From: Clitoria ternatea
Taxonomy: Eukaryota; Streptophyta; Magnoliopsida; Fabales; Fabaceae
NCBI GenBank assembly: GCA_037962975.1
Contig: CM075669.1
Span: 105,044,501 to 105,108,500, forward strand
Direction of reading: 5' to 3'
Length of the DNA: 64,000 nucleotides
Both the position numbers and the translations under genes were made by a program. Below the pieces are notes generated by a model. The model saw nothing but the letters and a program-made list of their open reading frames with translations, had not been told where the DNA came from and searched no databases. Position 1 is the stretch's first letter, and each line of letters starts with the position of its first letter. Of this stretch, positions 1 through 10,935 are shown piece by piece.

Positions 1-1343
1 AATAAATAGATAAGACCCAAAACAGGGAAAATCTTCCAAAAATAAACCAATGGTACCGGGTCCAAGAAGAGAAGGAAAAGAAGGCAAGGAAGTAAAATAA
101 AAGCCGGCTAAACATTCATAATCTGACCCAAGGTAATGGTTGGAGTAATTAGAAAACAGCATAAGGGCAGAGAGGCAAAAAGCCGGCCAAAGAAGGGAAA
201 AAACTAAACCGAGAGACCAGGAGAAGGGGAAAGGAAAGCAGTGAAAGAAACCAGTTAGAAACAACCGAGCGGAAGAGCAACAGCGCTCAAGCGAAATCAA
301 AACGAGAGCCTTCCAGCAACACCCACTCGCTGGGGCGAACACCTTAGTCGCTGAGGCGAGCAACACACTCGGTAATTCCCATCGCTCGGTATCAACATCC
401 ACTCGACATTTTAACGGAGTCAGCATGCATTTCAACACAACATTCAAAATGGAAATCACGTATCAATTCACATCTCATGCATTCGAGAATAATGGTAACG
501 CACACATGTATTCACTCAGCAGTCTCATAATTCAACAACATGCATCACAGACATATTAACAAGCACTCAAGGACGGAGTTACACAACCCTTAACCCTTCA
601 CAGATACCACCAATCCGGGAGTTGCATGCACAATCACTCAATCACAACACATCGATCTACACCTTTCACACAACATATCACATTAAAGCAAGCACTTGGG
701 ACCCGGTCATAAACCATACACTTGACATGCAAAGCGCCCCCTACCTGCTGTCAGGGTTCAGAGACTCCTCGAGTTACAATGCTGACCGATCGTCCTTCTG
801 TTACTCCTCCTCCACCAGCCTTCGAACTCAGCATTGATCCTGGACCAGAGTTGTTCTTTCCTCCAACGGGTTCGTCTCCCCCACGTCTCCAAGGCACTTC
901 CCCGCACAGCCTTCCAACTGGGACACTCACAGCTCCAAGTGAAAGAAGGAGGGGGGGAAGAAGGCGACGGAGAGGAAGAAGAGGACGGGGAGTGGAACAG
1001 GGCCGCGTTGATGTCCCTCCCAGAAAGCTCTCGACTCTCTCATTGTTCAACGCGAATGAGAGTGGAGAAGAGAAAATAGGGAAATGAGAGACCAGACGCA
1101 CGCACAAGAAGAGCTATCCAATGTGAATTAATGAAGGAAAGAGGGAGCTGAAGTTGTCTTATACCCTCAGGGACACATGTGTCCTTTCGCCTGGCATTAT
1201 TATTATTATTATCATTATTTATTCAATCATTTTCTAACCAATCAGCAATTAGTTTAATTATTCATTAATCCCAATTCTGCAGTTAATCCTTAATTAATGG
1301 CTTAGTCTCAATCGGTAATTAAATTAAAAATCGGGATGTTACA
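1..1343 (-). repeat. Element A 3' LTR (window edge truncated)
   Basis: Base 1 aligns with base 22965 of the other LTR, so only 16 bases are missing. It ends in GGGATGTTACA. On the minus strand a TATA-like TATAAGA sits near 1158-1164. An (ATT)n run lies near 1195-1215. Three CGC(n)GCG palindromes of the AAGCGAG type occur near 285-360. The short ORFs inside it (for example around 720-1110) differ between the two LTR copies and are not taken as genes. Confidence 0.9.
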
Positions 1344-1362
1344 GTTCTCCCCCTCTCAAAAG
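1344..1362 (-). other. Element A polypurine tract
   Basis: The minus strand reads CTTTTGAGAGGGGGAGAAC directly before the LTR. It follows GAATTTCGAGGACGAAATT, a form typical of the end of pol in Tekay/Del-like elements. This is the expected plus-strand priming site for reverse transcription. Confidence 0.85.
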
Positions 1363-3544
1363 AATTTCGTCCTCGAAATTCAAACACATGCTTAGCCTCA
1401 ATGAATCACTCGGAGAATCACTGTCATACCACAATAACCAGTTACACATCTATGTACCTCAAGTATTCATCCATTGCTTAAGTTCCAGTCGGTATAATTG
1501 GCTTCCAAAGCAATTTATCGACTGCTCCACCCAGAAAACCAAGACATCATTCTTAACACATTTCCACTCGGAAGTGTCACCATTGACTCGGAATAACATT
1601 CCTTTCTTTCACTCAGACTTACCTCAACAAACAGATCAGAATACCACAGTCATGCTCCGACTGCAACTCTTCGTTTCTCAATGTTTCCGACTGCTTCACA
1701 ATTTCTAATCAGCATAAATAAAATAGCTCTTCATAGTCTTCATTACATTCGGGATTCCATTTCCCACGTAGTTACCCCCATTCAACTCTGCCAGTTCACC
1801 CTAGCCATTGACACTTTCCAGTTCTTTGGCTGCTCGGCCTTACACTCTCAACACCGATCGGCGTATTTACACCATCGGGTTCTCCGACTCAATGAGTCAC
1901 TCGGTATGACCATGAGCTCATACAAAGCATAGGCTCGACATTGGGTCACATGGGACACATTCTAGATGTTATTCAACCAGTTGGGAAGAATCTAGTCGGT
2001 AAACAACATTACCGATTCCCTATAATACCCACTACCGACCGGTTCATCTCGGATTAAGCTCTCGGATTTTCAACATCCGAACACAAAATTTCCTTCTTGA
2101 CCAAAATGAACACTCAAATGAGTTCCCATGTGCTTCAATTAGCACAATTCTCCTGGATTTACCTCGTACAGGCACCACACTCGGTTCTAACATCTCAGAT
2201 TCCTAATCATTCCTTCGGCTATTTTCATGCCTATAACCCGGGAATGTCACTCGGACCTCTTGCTCAAAAATATCAATCGGGGTTTTTAAAGGCAGTCCTC
2301 ATCCGGAAATCTTTCCACTTGTAAAATTCACTCGTAATTCAAGCCTACCCCGGAACCAAACCTGAGTTCAAGCCCAGCAGTCCCAATCGCTGACCTGAGT
2401 ACGATTTTACATAAATCCTTCTCTCGGATATCTACTCCCTTGGAGACCCTTCACATGGAAACTTTCTATTTACCAAATTTCCACTCGGAATTCAGGCCTA
2501 CTCCAAATATAAATCTGAGTTCAAACTCAGCAGCTCGACATCACCCGAACACAACTATGAATAAGTTTACCGCTCGGTATCTACTCCCCCCTTGGGTAAT
2601 TCACTCAAAAACTTGCACACTCGAAGTTCCATTTTTCGACCAGAAGTACTTTTCTCCTGGACAAAGATCACTTGGTGGAACATCACACGGGTATTAGGAG
2701 TTCTACACTCGATACCTTTCCACTCGGAATCGCTCCACACGGTACCATCCACTCGGAAGTGGTACACTCCGAGACACTTCACCCGAAATTCACACGACTC
2801 GGATATTTCACTTTGATTTTACCCAACACAGAAGTGTCATTCGGACACAGCTCCTTATTGATGACCAAAACGATGTTTCACTCGAAACATCATAATTTTC
2901 GCTCAGCAATTCTTTCTCCCAGAAGGATTTCACTCGGAACCATTTCCACCTTCACATACTTGGAATATACTAATCTTTCCCGAGCAAATCCTCACCTTAC
3001 CGAACACCTTGGCTCAAGGTCCAGTTTTCCTTATTAAACTTACAGTATCACTCGGTTAGATCCACAAGACTTCTAATTCCTGTGACAGACTGCATCACCC
3101 ATTTATTTCAACGACCAGTCGTTACTTTAATAGCCAGTTCATTCCTAATAACTTCTGATCTTCTCGGAGGTAAATATATCAAGGCTAAACAACCTTCAAT
3201 CTTTATTTTGATAAACTAACAATTACTTCCACTCAATACAGTTCTCATTTTCACTCGGAGCAATCCGATAGACTCACCCTCACCATAAGCAGCTACAACC
3301 TCACTTGCCCGACTCATGAATTGCTGTATCCAACTTATAGGATGACGTCTCATTCCTATAGGGTTACAACAATTACATAGAGCCATTGCAACGTATATGC
3401 TGCCACGATACCTATGGGTTGAGGAGTCGTATCGGAACAAGATTCATTACACTCCTTTTACTCTTACTGACCAAATTCAATTAGCCAACACTAATTCATA
3501 GAAATTAATGACAAATCATACACACATATATATAAGCAATACAT
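1363..3544 (-). other. Element A non-coding internal region rich in ACTCGG
   Basis: About 2.2 kb lies between the polypurine tract and the insertion point of element B. I see no pol similarity in it. It carries many copies of ACTCGG/ATTCGG with irregular spacing (for example 1568, 1588, 2724, 2753). In other elements of this type the reverse transcriptase and integrase would be here, so the region is best read as the non-coding filler of a non-autonomous element. Confidence 0.6.
3540..3544. repeat. Target-site duplication TACAT, left copy
   Basis: TACAT precedes the first base (TGATAAG) of the first LTR of element B. The same five bases follow the last LTR at 21281-21285. One duplication around the whole array shows a single insertion event. 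Confidence 0.9.
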
Positions 3545-3786
3545 TGATAAGTGCTTTATAGTACAATAAATTAGACCCAATTTGCTTAGGATTTTAATCA
3601 TTATGCACTGTATTTCCTTTATTTATTGTGATTTTTGCTTTTTTTCCACTCTATTCTACTTGGGTATGTTATTTTGCAGAACTTAAGGCAATAAAGGGTC
3701 AAAAACAAGAGAAAAACGACCATAAAATGATAAAGAAACAAGAAGAACAAGCCCAAAGTAGAAAGAACTCTCTTTTTATGCTGAAT

Positions 3787-4905
3787 TCCGACTCAGAATG
3801 CTGAAATCCGACTCAAAATGTTAAAATCCGACTCAGAAATGCTAAATTCTGACTCAAAATGACCAAATCCGAGTGGGATGACTGAGAAAGGACCAAATCC
3901 GAGTAGAATTACTCAGAATGGAGCAATTCCGAGTGGAATACTACACTGTTGAAGGTAAATCCGATTGGAATGGCTCAGAATGGAGCCTTTCCGAGTGGAA
4001 CGATTCAGAATGGAGCATTGGCGAGTGGAATACTTCAATGTTGGAGCCAAATCCGAGTGGAAAGTTCCCTGTCAAAGCCATTCCGAGTGATAAATGGCTG
4101 ACTCGAGTGAAGGATCAATGTTAAAAAGGAATAAGTCTCAGTTTTAGGAAAATCCGATTGGAAGCTGTCCAAATGCAACAATTCCGAGTGAAAAAAGGAA
4201 CTGAGCTTTAATAAATGCTACCCAAAGGTATTTTCTGAGTGAAAGGATTGCTGATTGAAGTAAATCCGAGTGAAGAATGCTAACTGAAGCAGGTCTGAGC
4301 AAAGAACAAGTGCTTTTCTGGGCAAAAAGCTGATTCCGAGTGAATTGATTCCGAGCAGAAGGAATGCCATTGAATGAATAAATGCTGACTAAGGAGAATC
4401 TGAGTGATTTCATTCGGAGAACAAGGCATTTCCGAGTGGTGTCTTAATCGGACAAGGTGAAATCCGACCAGGAGTGAATCACACTCAGACTGACTTTTAA
4501 GTTTCGCATTAAATCTGAGTGAGTTGGGTCAGAAAGATGCATTTCTGAGCAAAGCAAGGCTCGGACATAAGAAGAAATTCAATCAGTCAAATTCCAACCC
4601 TTCAAGAGCAAGTTCCTGAGTAAAAGTGAAGGCCATTCTGAGTAAAAAGCATGAAGGCCGACTGAATATTTCAAAGCAAATCCGAGTGAATTCCAAAGCA
4701 AAGCTTTAACCGAGTGGTCCAAATTCAGAGACAGCCGAGTGAAAATGATTGGGAACCGATTGAATCTGAACTAAGTGAGTCTTCAATCAGTTCCGAATGA
4801 ACTCCATGAACCTGAGCCGAGTGAATGGTTTCAGTCGGATCCGAGTCCCTCTTCAGTCAATTCTGAGCAACACAAGCAAATCCGAGCAAGGTTTCTCCGA
4901 GTGAA
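3787..4905 (+). repeat. TCCGAGT motif array, LTR 1
   Basis: Dozens of copies of TCCGAGT or close variants (TCCGACT, TCTGAGT, TCCGATT). By my indexing they begin at 3787, 3807, 3827, 3848, 3868, 3898, 3928, 3960, 3990, 4020, 4052, 4082, 4102, 4153, 4183, 4234, 4265, 4294, 4335, 4350, 4399, 4431, 4463, 4514 and 4544. Steps are near 20, 30, 40 or 50 bp with one exception (15). From about 4657 to 4900 copies continue but this spacing rule is lost. Intervening bases are not conserved, so this is not a simple tandem repeat. Confidence 0.85.
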
Positions 4906-4924
4906 ACAGTGAAAAAGAGAGCCT

Positions 4925-5007
4925 CTCGCTTGAGCGAACCTTTATCCGCTTGAGCGAGACGGTTTCCTTCAACAAACGCTTAAGCGAGAAACTCTCGCTC
5001 AAGCGAA
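4925..5007. repeat. AAGCGAG palindrome cluster, LTR 1
   Basis: Four copies of a 14 bp palindrome of the form CTCGCTTGAGCGAG start near 4925, 4945, 4975 and 4994 (steps 20, 30, 19). The same block occurs in the other two LTRs from about 12073 and 19273. The motif is the same as in the array of solo LTR H at 44158-44645. Confidence 0.85.
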
Positions 5008-5046
5008 ACCGACCGGGTTTCTTAAATACCGACCCCTCATCTCAAC

Positions 5047-5069
5047 ACCGAGTGAATATTTCACTCGGT
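5047..5069. repeat. Perfect palindrome with 10 bp arms
   Basis: The arms ACCGAGTGAA and TTCACTCGGT flank a TAT centre. It is made of two oppositely oriented motif copies. Two more TCACTCGG copies follow at about 32 and 31 bp steps (5093, 5124). It could form a hairpin in RNA or bind a symmetric protein. Confidence 0.75.
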
Positions 5070-5190
5070 TTTATGTACGAACAGTACCATTTTCACTCGG
5101 TTTTTAGCACAAAAGGCACCCTTTCACTCGGATTTTGCAGAAAAGAGAAAACCGACCTACACTCCACAACTCCAAACAACGGATCACTCT

Positions 5191-5485
5191 ACACCGCCCA
5201 GACTCCTCTCCACACAACACCGCCCAGACTCCTCTCCAACCAACACCGCCCAGACTCCTCTCCAACCAACACCGCCCAATCGTCCTCACTTCTCAACACC
5301 GTCTCATTCCCTCTTCTATCCGCTGTCCCTTTTTTCCTTTCCATCATCCACACCGCCCAGACTCCTCTCCAACCAACACCGCCCAACCGTCCTCACTTCT
5401 CAACACCGTCTCATTCCCTCTTCTATCCACTGTCCCTTTTCTCCTTTCCATCATCCACACCGCCCAGACTCCTCTCCTACCAACA
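5191..5485. repeat. 26 bp minisatellite in LTR 1
   Basis: The unit starts CACCGCCCAGAC and contains TCCTCTCCAACC. It is repeated in two groups separated by a C/T-rich block of about 80 bp that is itself duplicated. Unit number differs between LTR 1 and LTRs 2 and 3. Confidence 0.85.
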
Positions 5486-5792
5486 CCGGCTCCATCCACC
5501 ACATCGTCCAGCAACTCCACTGTCCCTCATACCACCATACCTGCCATATGTAAAACAACAACGCCCAGCAACCAATACCGAACAGCAAGCTTTCATTCGG
5601 TCTTGTGGAATTCCAGCACCTTTCCACTCAAAATTTGACCAAATGAATAAATCCAAGCACCGAATTATTGGAAATATTAAAATATGCAAATTGGAAACAA
5701 GTTGGCACAGCTGGAATTCACATGCACCGAAAGTTTCTCCCACTTACAAATTTTAACGCGTTTCCTTAGCTGGATTCATTCGTCCATTCGTC

Positions 5793-5799
5793 TATATAA
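5793..5799 (+). promoter_or_regulatory. TATA box of LTR 1
   Basis: TATATAA in the context TCTATATAAGGGAGAG, followed by a long T/C-rich leader. It is the best candidate for the retrotransposon promoter; transcription would start about 25-35 bp downstream. Equivalent boxes lie at 12993 and 20193. Confidence 0.7.
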
Positions 5800-6886
5800 G
5801 GGAGAGCAACCAGGAGCAATCAATCATCACTTGCATCAATTACCATCAGATTTATTTTCTTTTCTTTTCTTCGTTACTTTCTCTCTTTTTCTCTTTAAGT
5901 TTTCTTCTTTTCCATTTTTCTTTCTCTGTTCGTTTCTTCTCTTTCTTTTTATTTTCTTTTCTTTCTTTTATTTTGTAAGAGTGTGAGGGCTGTAAAAGTG
6001 AGAATTTAAATTTGTAATTGGTGGAGAAATTATTGCAACAAGAAATTACAGTGGTAAATTATTCTGAGCTTTTGGAGAAACCCGTAAGTCTTTATTTTTA
6101 CCATGTCTTGTATGTTTTATTTTTCCATTATTTATATGAATTTAAATTATTTCATGAGTAGCTAAATTAATTATCTTGGGATAAAGGGGGTATGATAATA
6201 TTTTATTTTAATGTTATTTTGACTTGGAATTAAATAAATTTCTATTTTCCATTTAGTTCAATTATGCTTAATGCTTTTAGTAATTCATAACAAGAACCTA
6301 AATGATAAAACTGTATACTTACGGGTATATTAGTAAGTTTAGGTAATAAATAGAATCGAGAGATTTATTTTTACCGGAAAGCTTTGAACTAAACCTAAGA
6401 TTTTTGAGATGCTTTTTGTGACCTCGGTAAAACCGTGAAAGTAATCAAAATTCTTTTGAGGAAATAAAAGGGATTTTCATAAAACGATAATGGGCCTTTC
6501 TGAGGATTAAGCAGCGCTTTCCATAGGTTAGGTACAATAATAGGATTCTGAGAGGAACATATTAATTAGCTTTTGGAAAATTCACCTTGGAAAACTTAAT
6601 TTGATTCTTATTTATGAAAAGTTAAAATTCATTAACATAAAATAGAGTCTTAATCCCCCGAAATCCTAAGATACTCTCAACTCTGATTTTTTAAGTGTCA
6701 AGTAAATCTTATTTTTGTATTCTGTGCAACTTAATTTTGTGTTTTATTTTACAAAACCCTTAAAAATCAATTGTGTGGATAATTAAATTTCAATATGCTG
6801 GTACTTTAAACACAGTCCCTGTGGAGAACGATAATCTTTTATATTACGCGACATAACCCGTGCGCTTGCGGGTCCTGTCAAGTTTT

Positions 6887-6904
6887 TGGCGCCGTTGCCG
6901 GGGA
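6887..6904 (+). other. Primer binding site, first unit of element B
   Basis: TGGCGCCGTTGCCGGGGA begins six bases after the LTR end. It matches the 3' end of plant tRNA-Asp, the usual primer of Athila elements (established for that lineage). An identical site lies at 14087-14104. None follows the third LTR, as expected for the array end. Confidence 0.88.
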
Positions 6905-7089
6905 CTGTTGTCCCTCAAATATCGGCAATATTGAAATTCGATTAGATCATACTTGTTAATATTTTTATTGTTATTTTTATTTTTATTTTTAATTTTGTTT
7001 GTAATTTTGTCTTTTGTTCTTTATTTTGTGTATCTGTTGTTGTTTTATTTTTGTAATTGTTTGTTTTATTTGTCACTTATTTTCTATTT

Positions 7090-8178
7090 ATGCGACGAAG
7101 CCGTAGTGTCGATCTAAACTTAGGATTTGACCCTGAGATAGAACGTACCCTTAGAGCTTTAAGAAAACAACAAAAACAACAAAAAGAACAAAAAGAAAAA
7201 CAAATGGCAGATCAACACAGACCCTTAAGAGATTTTGCCGCTCCAAGCACTAATGGAAGAGGATCCAGCATCCTCAGACCCACAGTGGAGGCTAACAATT
7301 TTGAATTGAAGCCTTCACTACTCTCAATGGTTCAACAGAACCAATTCGGAGGATTACCCTCCGAAGATCCAAATCTTCATCTTCAAATCTTTCTTGAATA
7401 CTGTGACACCCTGAAGATGAACGGAGCCACCAATGATGCCATTCGCTTAAGACTTTTTCCTTTCTCGTTAAGAGATAAAGCGAGAGCGTGGTTATACTCT
7501 CTTCCTGAAGGATCCATCACGACTCGGGAACAATTGTCTAGTGCTTTTATCAATAAATGGTACCCAAGGAACAAGACTGATGTGTTGAGAAAACAAATCA
7601 TCAATTTTTCACAAAAAGATGATGAATCCTTGTATGAAGCCTGGGAAAGATACAGAGAGTTACTAAGAGAATGTCCTCACCATGGGATAGAAAGGTGGTT
7701 GACAATCCATATTTTCTATAATGGACTAACTTCCACACAAAAGATCTCTTTAGATGCTGCAGCTGGAGGAGCCTTCATGAGTAAAAATGTTGATGAAGCT
7801 GAGAACCTGATCGAGGAAATAGCTCAAAACACTCACCAATGGAACTCTGAGAGAGGATTACCTTCTAAAACACCAGGTAAGTACTCTGTTGATGCTCTTT
7901 CCCTACTTTTTGCCAAAGTTGAAGCATTAACATTAAAACTTGATAAAATAGGGTCAACAGGTGCTACTAATATTGTTTGTGAAGTTTGTGGTGTTTCAGG
8001 ACATGGAGCTACAAACTGCAATTTAGCCATGACCCCTAATCAAGAACAAGAAATGCATCAGGTGGATGCTATTGGAAACTACGGTGGAAATTATCAAGGT
8101 AACTACAGACCTCCACAAGGTCCACCAGGCTTCCAAAATAGGCCACCTCAATTCCAAAATAACTACAACCCTCAATAA
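7090..8178 (+). CDS. gag: Gag protein, Athila-like, first unit
   Basis: Encodes the capsid/nucleocapsid protein that would package element RNA into cytoplasmic particles. The first ATG is at 7090 (MRRSRSVDLN...); the frame is open upstream only through non-ATG codons. A basic, glutamine-rich stretch follows the N-terminus. The middle fits the retrotransposon gag domain (residues near 70-230, with FPFSLRDKARAWL and an alpha-helical LRECPHHGIERWL segment). One zinc knuckle, CEVCGVSGHGATNC, lies near residue 300. The C-terminus is rich in N, G, P and Q. A TAA at 8176-8178 ends it; the same frame reopens at once into the protease frame, so a gag-protease fusion by readthrough is possible. The second copy encodes an identical protein. 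About 360 residues is shorter than usual for Athila gag-pol because pol is absent. Confidence 0.88.
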   Translation: MRRSRSVDLNLGFDPEIERTLRALRKQQKQQKEQKEKQMADQHRPLRDFAAPSTNGRGSSILRPTVEANNFELKPSLLSMVQQNQFGGLPSEDPNLHLQIFLEYCDTLKMNGATNDAIRLRLFPFSLRDKARAWLYSLPEGSITTREQLSSAFINKWYPRNKTDVLRKQIINFSQKDDESLYEAWERYRELLRECPHHGIERWLTIHIFYNGLTSTQKISLDAAAGGAFMSKNVDEAENLIEEIAQNTHQWNSERGLPSKTPGKYSVDALSLLFAKVEALTLKLDKIGSTGATNIVCEVCGVSGHGATNCNLAMTPNQEQEMHQVDAIGNYGGNYQGNYRPPQGPPGFQNRPPQFQNNYNPQ

Positions 8179-8217
8179 GGACCCTACAATCCACAGAAAT
8201 CAAAACTAGAGTCCTTA

Positions 8218-9465
8218 ATGGAGACATTTGTAGCTACTCAACAGAAGCAGAGCGATGAATTCTCTGATGCAATAAAGAACTTAGCTTCAAAGGTGGACTC
8301 CCTTGCCACCCATAACAAAATATTAGAGACTCAAATTGCCCAACAAGCCTCCTACTCTCAAAGAGCACCAGGAACATTTCCTGGGAAACCTGAGGCTGGA
8401 CCTTCCAACCATGCAATGGCTATCACTCTTAGGAGTGGTACTCAATATGATGGTCCAGTTGGTAAGACTGAAGAGAAAAAGAAATTGGATGAGTCTCCAT
8501 CTTACCCAATGAATAAGGAAGAAAAACCACAAGAAAAGAAAGAAGAGGTTAAGCCATATCAACCTCCTATTCCATTTCCTCAGCGCCTGGCTAGAGCAAA
8601 GTTGGACAAACAATTTGGTAAGTTTCTTGATGTTTTAAAGAAATTGTATGTCAATATTCCCTTCATAGATGTTTTGCAGCAAATGCCTATCTATGCGAAG
8701 TTCTTGAAGGATATTTTGTCCAACAAAAGAAAGCTTGAGGAAGATGAAACCGTGGCACTCACTGAGGGGTGTAGTGCTCTAATTCAAAAGAAAATGCCTC
8801 CAAAACTTCATGATCCAGGTAGCTTTTCTATTCCTTGTATGATTGGTGGCATAGCTACAGATAGAGCATTGTGTGATTTGGGAGCGAGTGTGAGTTTAAT
8901 GCCATTATCTGTTGCTAAAAAGTTAGGATTGGGAGAGCCAAAACCTACTAGGATATCTTTACAGTTGGCTGATAGATCTATCAAATATCCTGTAGGAATT
9001 TTAGAAGATGTTCCTGTTAAGGTAGGAAAATTTTTTATACCTGCTGACTTTGTTGTGCTTGAAATGGACGAAGATTCTTTGATTCCTATTATTTTAGGCA
9101 GACCATTTTTAGCAACTGCAGGTACTGTGATCGATGTCAAAAATGGTAAGTTGTCTCTAACTGTTGGAGACCAAAAGGTTGATTTTAATTTGAAAAATGT
9201 TTTAGAAAAACCTTTTAATGATGTTTGCTATGGAATTGAAATTGTTGACCAAGTGGTGAAGGATGAAACTCTTCTTAAAGACCCACTTGAATCTATTTTT
9301 CTGAATAAGTTTGCAGGAACATCAAAAAGCAGTGAAGGTAACATACCACTGAGACATGACACTGAGGTCATGGTGAGGCCAAATGTTAAACTTAAATCTT
9401 CACTTTCCATACTAAGGTATGAGTTTCTAGGCCCTAATCGATTCTTGACTGTGATTGAGGGATAA
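8218..9465 (+). CDS. Aspartic protease-like frame, Athila-like, first unit
   Basis: 415 codons in the same frame as gag, separated from it by one TAA and 13 further codons. The N-terminal part is coiled-coil-like (SLMETF...HNKILETQIAQ) and then charged. The C-terminal part holds a retropepsin-type active site, CDLGASVSLMP, and a later hydrophobic IILGRPFLATAG, the usual flap and C-terminal motif of Athila proteases. The active site is D-L-G-A rather than D-S-G-A; D-L-G-A is common in this lineage. It would cut the Gag polyprotein. Whether it is made by readthrough or from its own ATG at 8218 is not visible. The frame ends at a TAA just before non-coding sequence; nothing like reverse transcriptase follows. 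Confidence 0.85.
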   Translation: METFVATQQKQSDEFSDAIKNLASKVDSLATHNKILETQIAQQASYSQRAPGTFPGKPEAGPSNHAMAITLRSGTQYDGPVGKTEEKKKLDESPSYPMNKEEKPQEKKEEVKPYQPPIPFPQRLARAKLDKQFGKFLDVLKKLYVNIPFIDVLQQMPIYAKFLKDILSNKRKLEEDETVALTEGCSALIQKKMPPKLHDPGSFSIPCMIGGIATDRALCDLGASVSLMPLSVAKKLGLGEPKPTRISLQLADRSIKYPVGILEDVPVKVGKFFIPADFVVLEMDEDSLIPIILGRPFLATAGTVIDVKNGKLSLTVGDQKVDFNLKNVLEKPFNDVCYGIEIVDQVVKDETLLKDPLESIFLNKFAGTSKSSEGNIPLRHDTEVMVRPNVKLKSSLSILRYEFLGPNRFLTVIEG

Positions 9466-10693
9466 AGTCTGGCTGAAGACATTAAACTTAGCACTTGTGG
9501 GGAGGTAACCCCATGTCTTTATTTTTAAGCTTTAATAAATAGAATAAAAAAAAAACCAACAATGTCAAATTCTGGTTTGGGGTGGTAGGTAAGAAAACTT
9601 AACTGTTTTGTTTACGTTGTGTGATTGTCATTTTATTTTGCATGTGTGTCTTCCTTGTTTGTAATCTTGTAATTTACCATTATTGCATGATAAAGTTACT
9701 TTAAACACAAGGCTAAAGTATCTAAGGATCCCAAAATTTTGAGTAAAATTTTCAAAATTTGATTGTTTAAATGCCAAATAAATGCTTAAATGAACTTTAT
9801 GTGATTAAAATTTTCTTTGAAAAGACTTTCCATGATTAGACTTGAGCCAAAATGGGTTATTTATCAAACAAATTTTCAAAACCCATATTTTCTTAATTGA
9901 GTGAATCTCATAGTCATTAATATTCTAGAACTTGTTTTTCAACCGATTCAAAATGGTTTTTGATTATATGTCTTAGAATGATAAAGGCACAATTAAGTCT
10001 TATTCTTAAGCCTCAGAATTTTGTATAATTTGACCCCTAGTTGCCCCTTTTGAGCCTAAAAGCGAAAATTTTTCTTTGAAACCTTTCATTGACTGATATT
10101 CTCTTAATGGTGAAAAAGTTGGAAATTTAGTGGAGCAAAGAAATAAAAAAGACTTAAGAAAAATATGGTATTGGATGCAAAGAAAAGCAAGAAAAAGAAA
10201 ATCAAAAGGATGATATTGAATGAATTCCAAAAAGTCCATAAAAGTTCAAAAATTTGCTCTGTTAAATTTATAATGGTGATTTGAATCATTCATGACTGTT
10301 AAAGCCCTTTTGTATTCCATTTTTCTTGAATTTCCTACCTTGACAATACAACCCAAGGCCACGTTACAACCTTTGAAAGACCTTTAGACTTTGACATATT
10401 TTCTATCTAAACTGTCGAGTTTCTGGTTTATTAACAAGCTTATGGTAATATTTTTTGACTATGATGATTTGAGAGATACACAAACCTTTAAACACTTGAG
10501 TGAAAATTGTGAGAAGAGTATCTCAAGTCTTGACATTGAAAATTGATTCACATAAGAAAAATAAAACTGGCATTTGAATAAATCTGTTTCTCTGTTTTGG
10601 ATTCCATAAGTTATTAAGTTTAGTGTTTTCTGTATTTATCTTGTGAATATGGTGATTGCTTGAGGACAAGCAATGCTTTGGTTTGGGGTATTT
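9466..10693 (+). other. Non-coding 3' internal region of first unit, with polypurine tracts
   Basis: About 1.2 kb of A/T-rich sequence without coding signal. It starts with a GGGGAGGTAACCCC palindrome (near 9498-9511) and a TTTGGGGTGGTAGG tract, and ends with TTTGGTTTGGGGTATTT immediately before the LTR, the likely polypurine tract. The same order, in reverse, is visible in element J (62603-64000). The second copy is 16666-17893. Confidence 0.75.
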
Positions 10694-10935
10694 TGATAAG
10701 TGCTTTATAGTACAATAAATTAGACCCAATTTGCTTAGGATTTTAATCATTATGCACCGTATTTCCTTTATTTATTGTGATTTTTGCTTTCTTTCCACTC
10801 TATTCTACTTGGGTATGTTATTTTGCAGAACTTAAGGTAATAAAGGGTCAAAAACAAGAGAAAAACGACCATAAAATGATAAAGAAACAAGAAGAACAAG
10901 CCCAAAGTAGAAAGAACTCTCTTTTTATGCTGAAT

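Larger units (their letters stand above)
3545..6880 (+). repeat. Element B first LTR
   Basis: 3336 bp, starting TGATAAGTGC and ending GGGTCCTGTCA. From 5' to 3' it holds a TCCGAGT motif array, four AAGCGAG palindromes (4925-5007), a large palindrome with arms ACCGAGTGAA (5047-5069), a 26 bp minisatellite, a TATA box and a long pyrimidine tract (5850-5975). It is about 51 bp shorter than the other two LTRs, mainly because of two fewer minisatellite units. The open frame at 4950-5756 runs through these repeats and is not considered a gene. Confidence 0.93.

Noticed and set aside
4950..5756. 268-codon open frame in LTR 1 of B, and 246-codon versions at 12098 and 19298
   Set aside because: It runs through palindromes and the minisatellite, changes length between LTR copies, and has no domain; multiples of the 26 bp unit shift its frame.
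7057..7089. Earlier start for the gag of B
   Set aside because: The codon at 7057 is TTG; the first ATG in frame is at 7090, followed by a normal-looking basic N-terminus.
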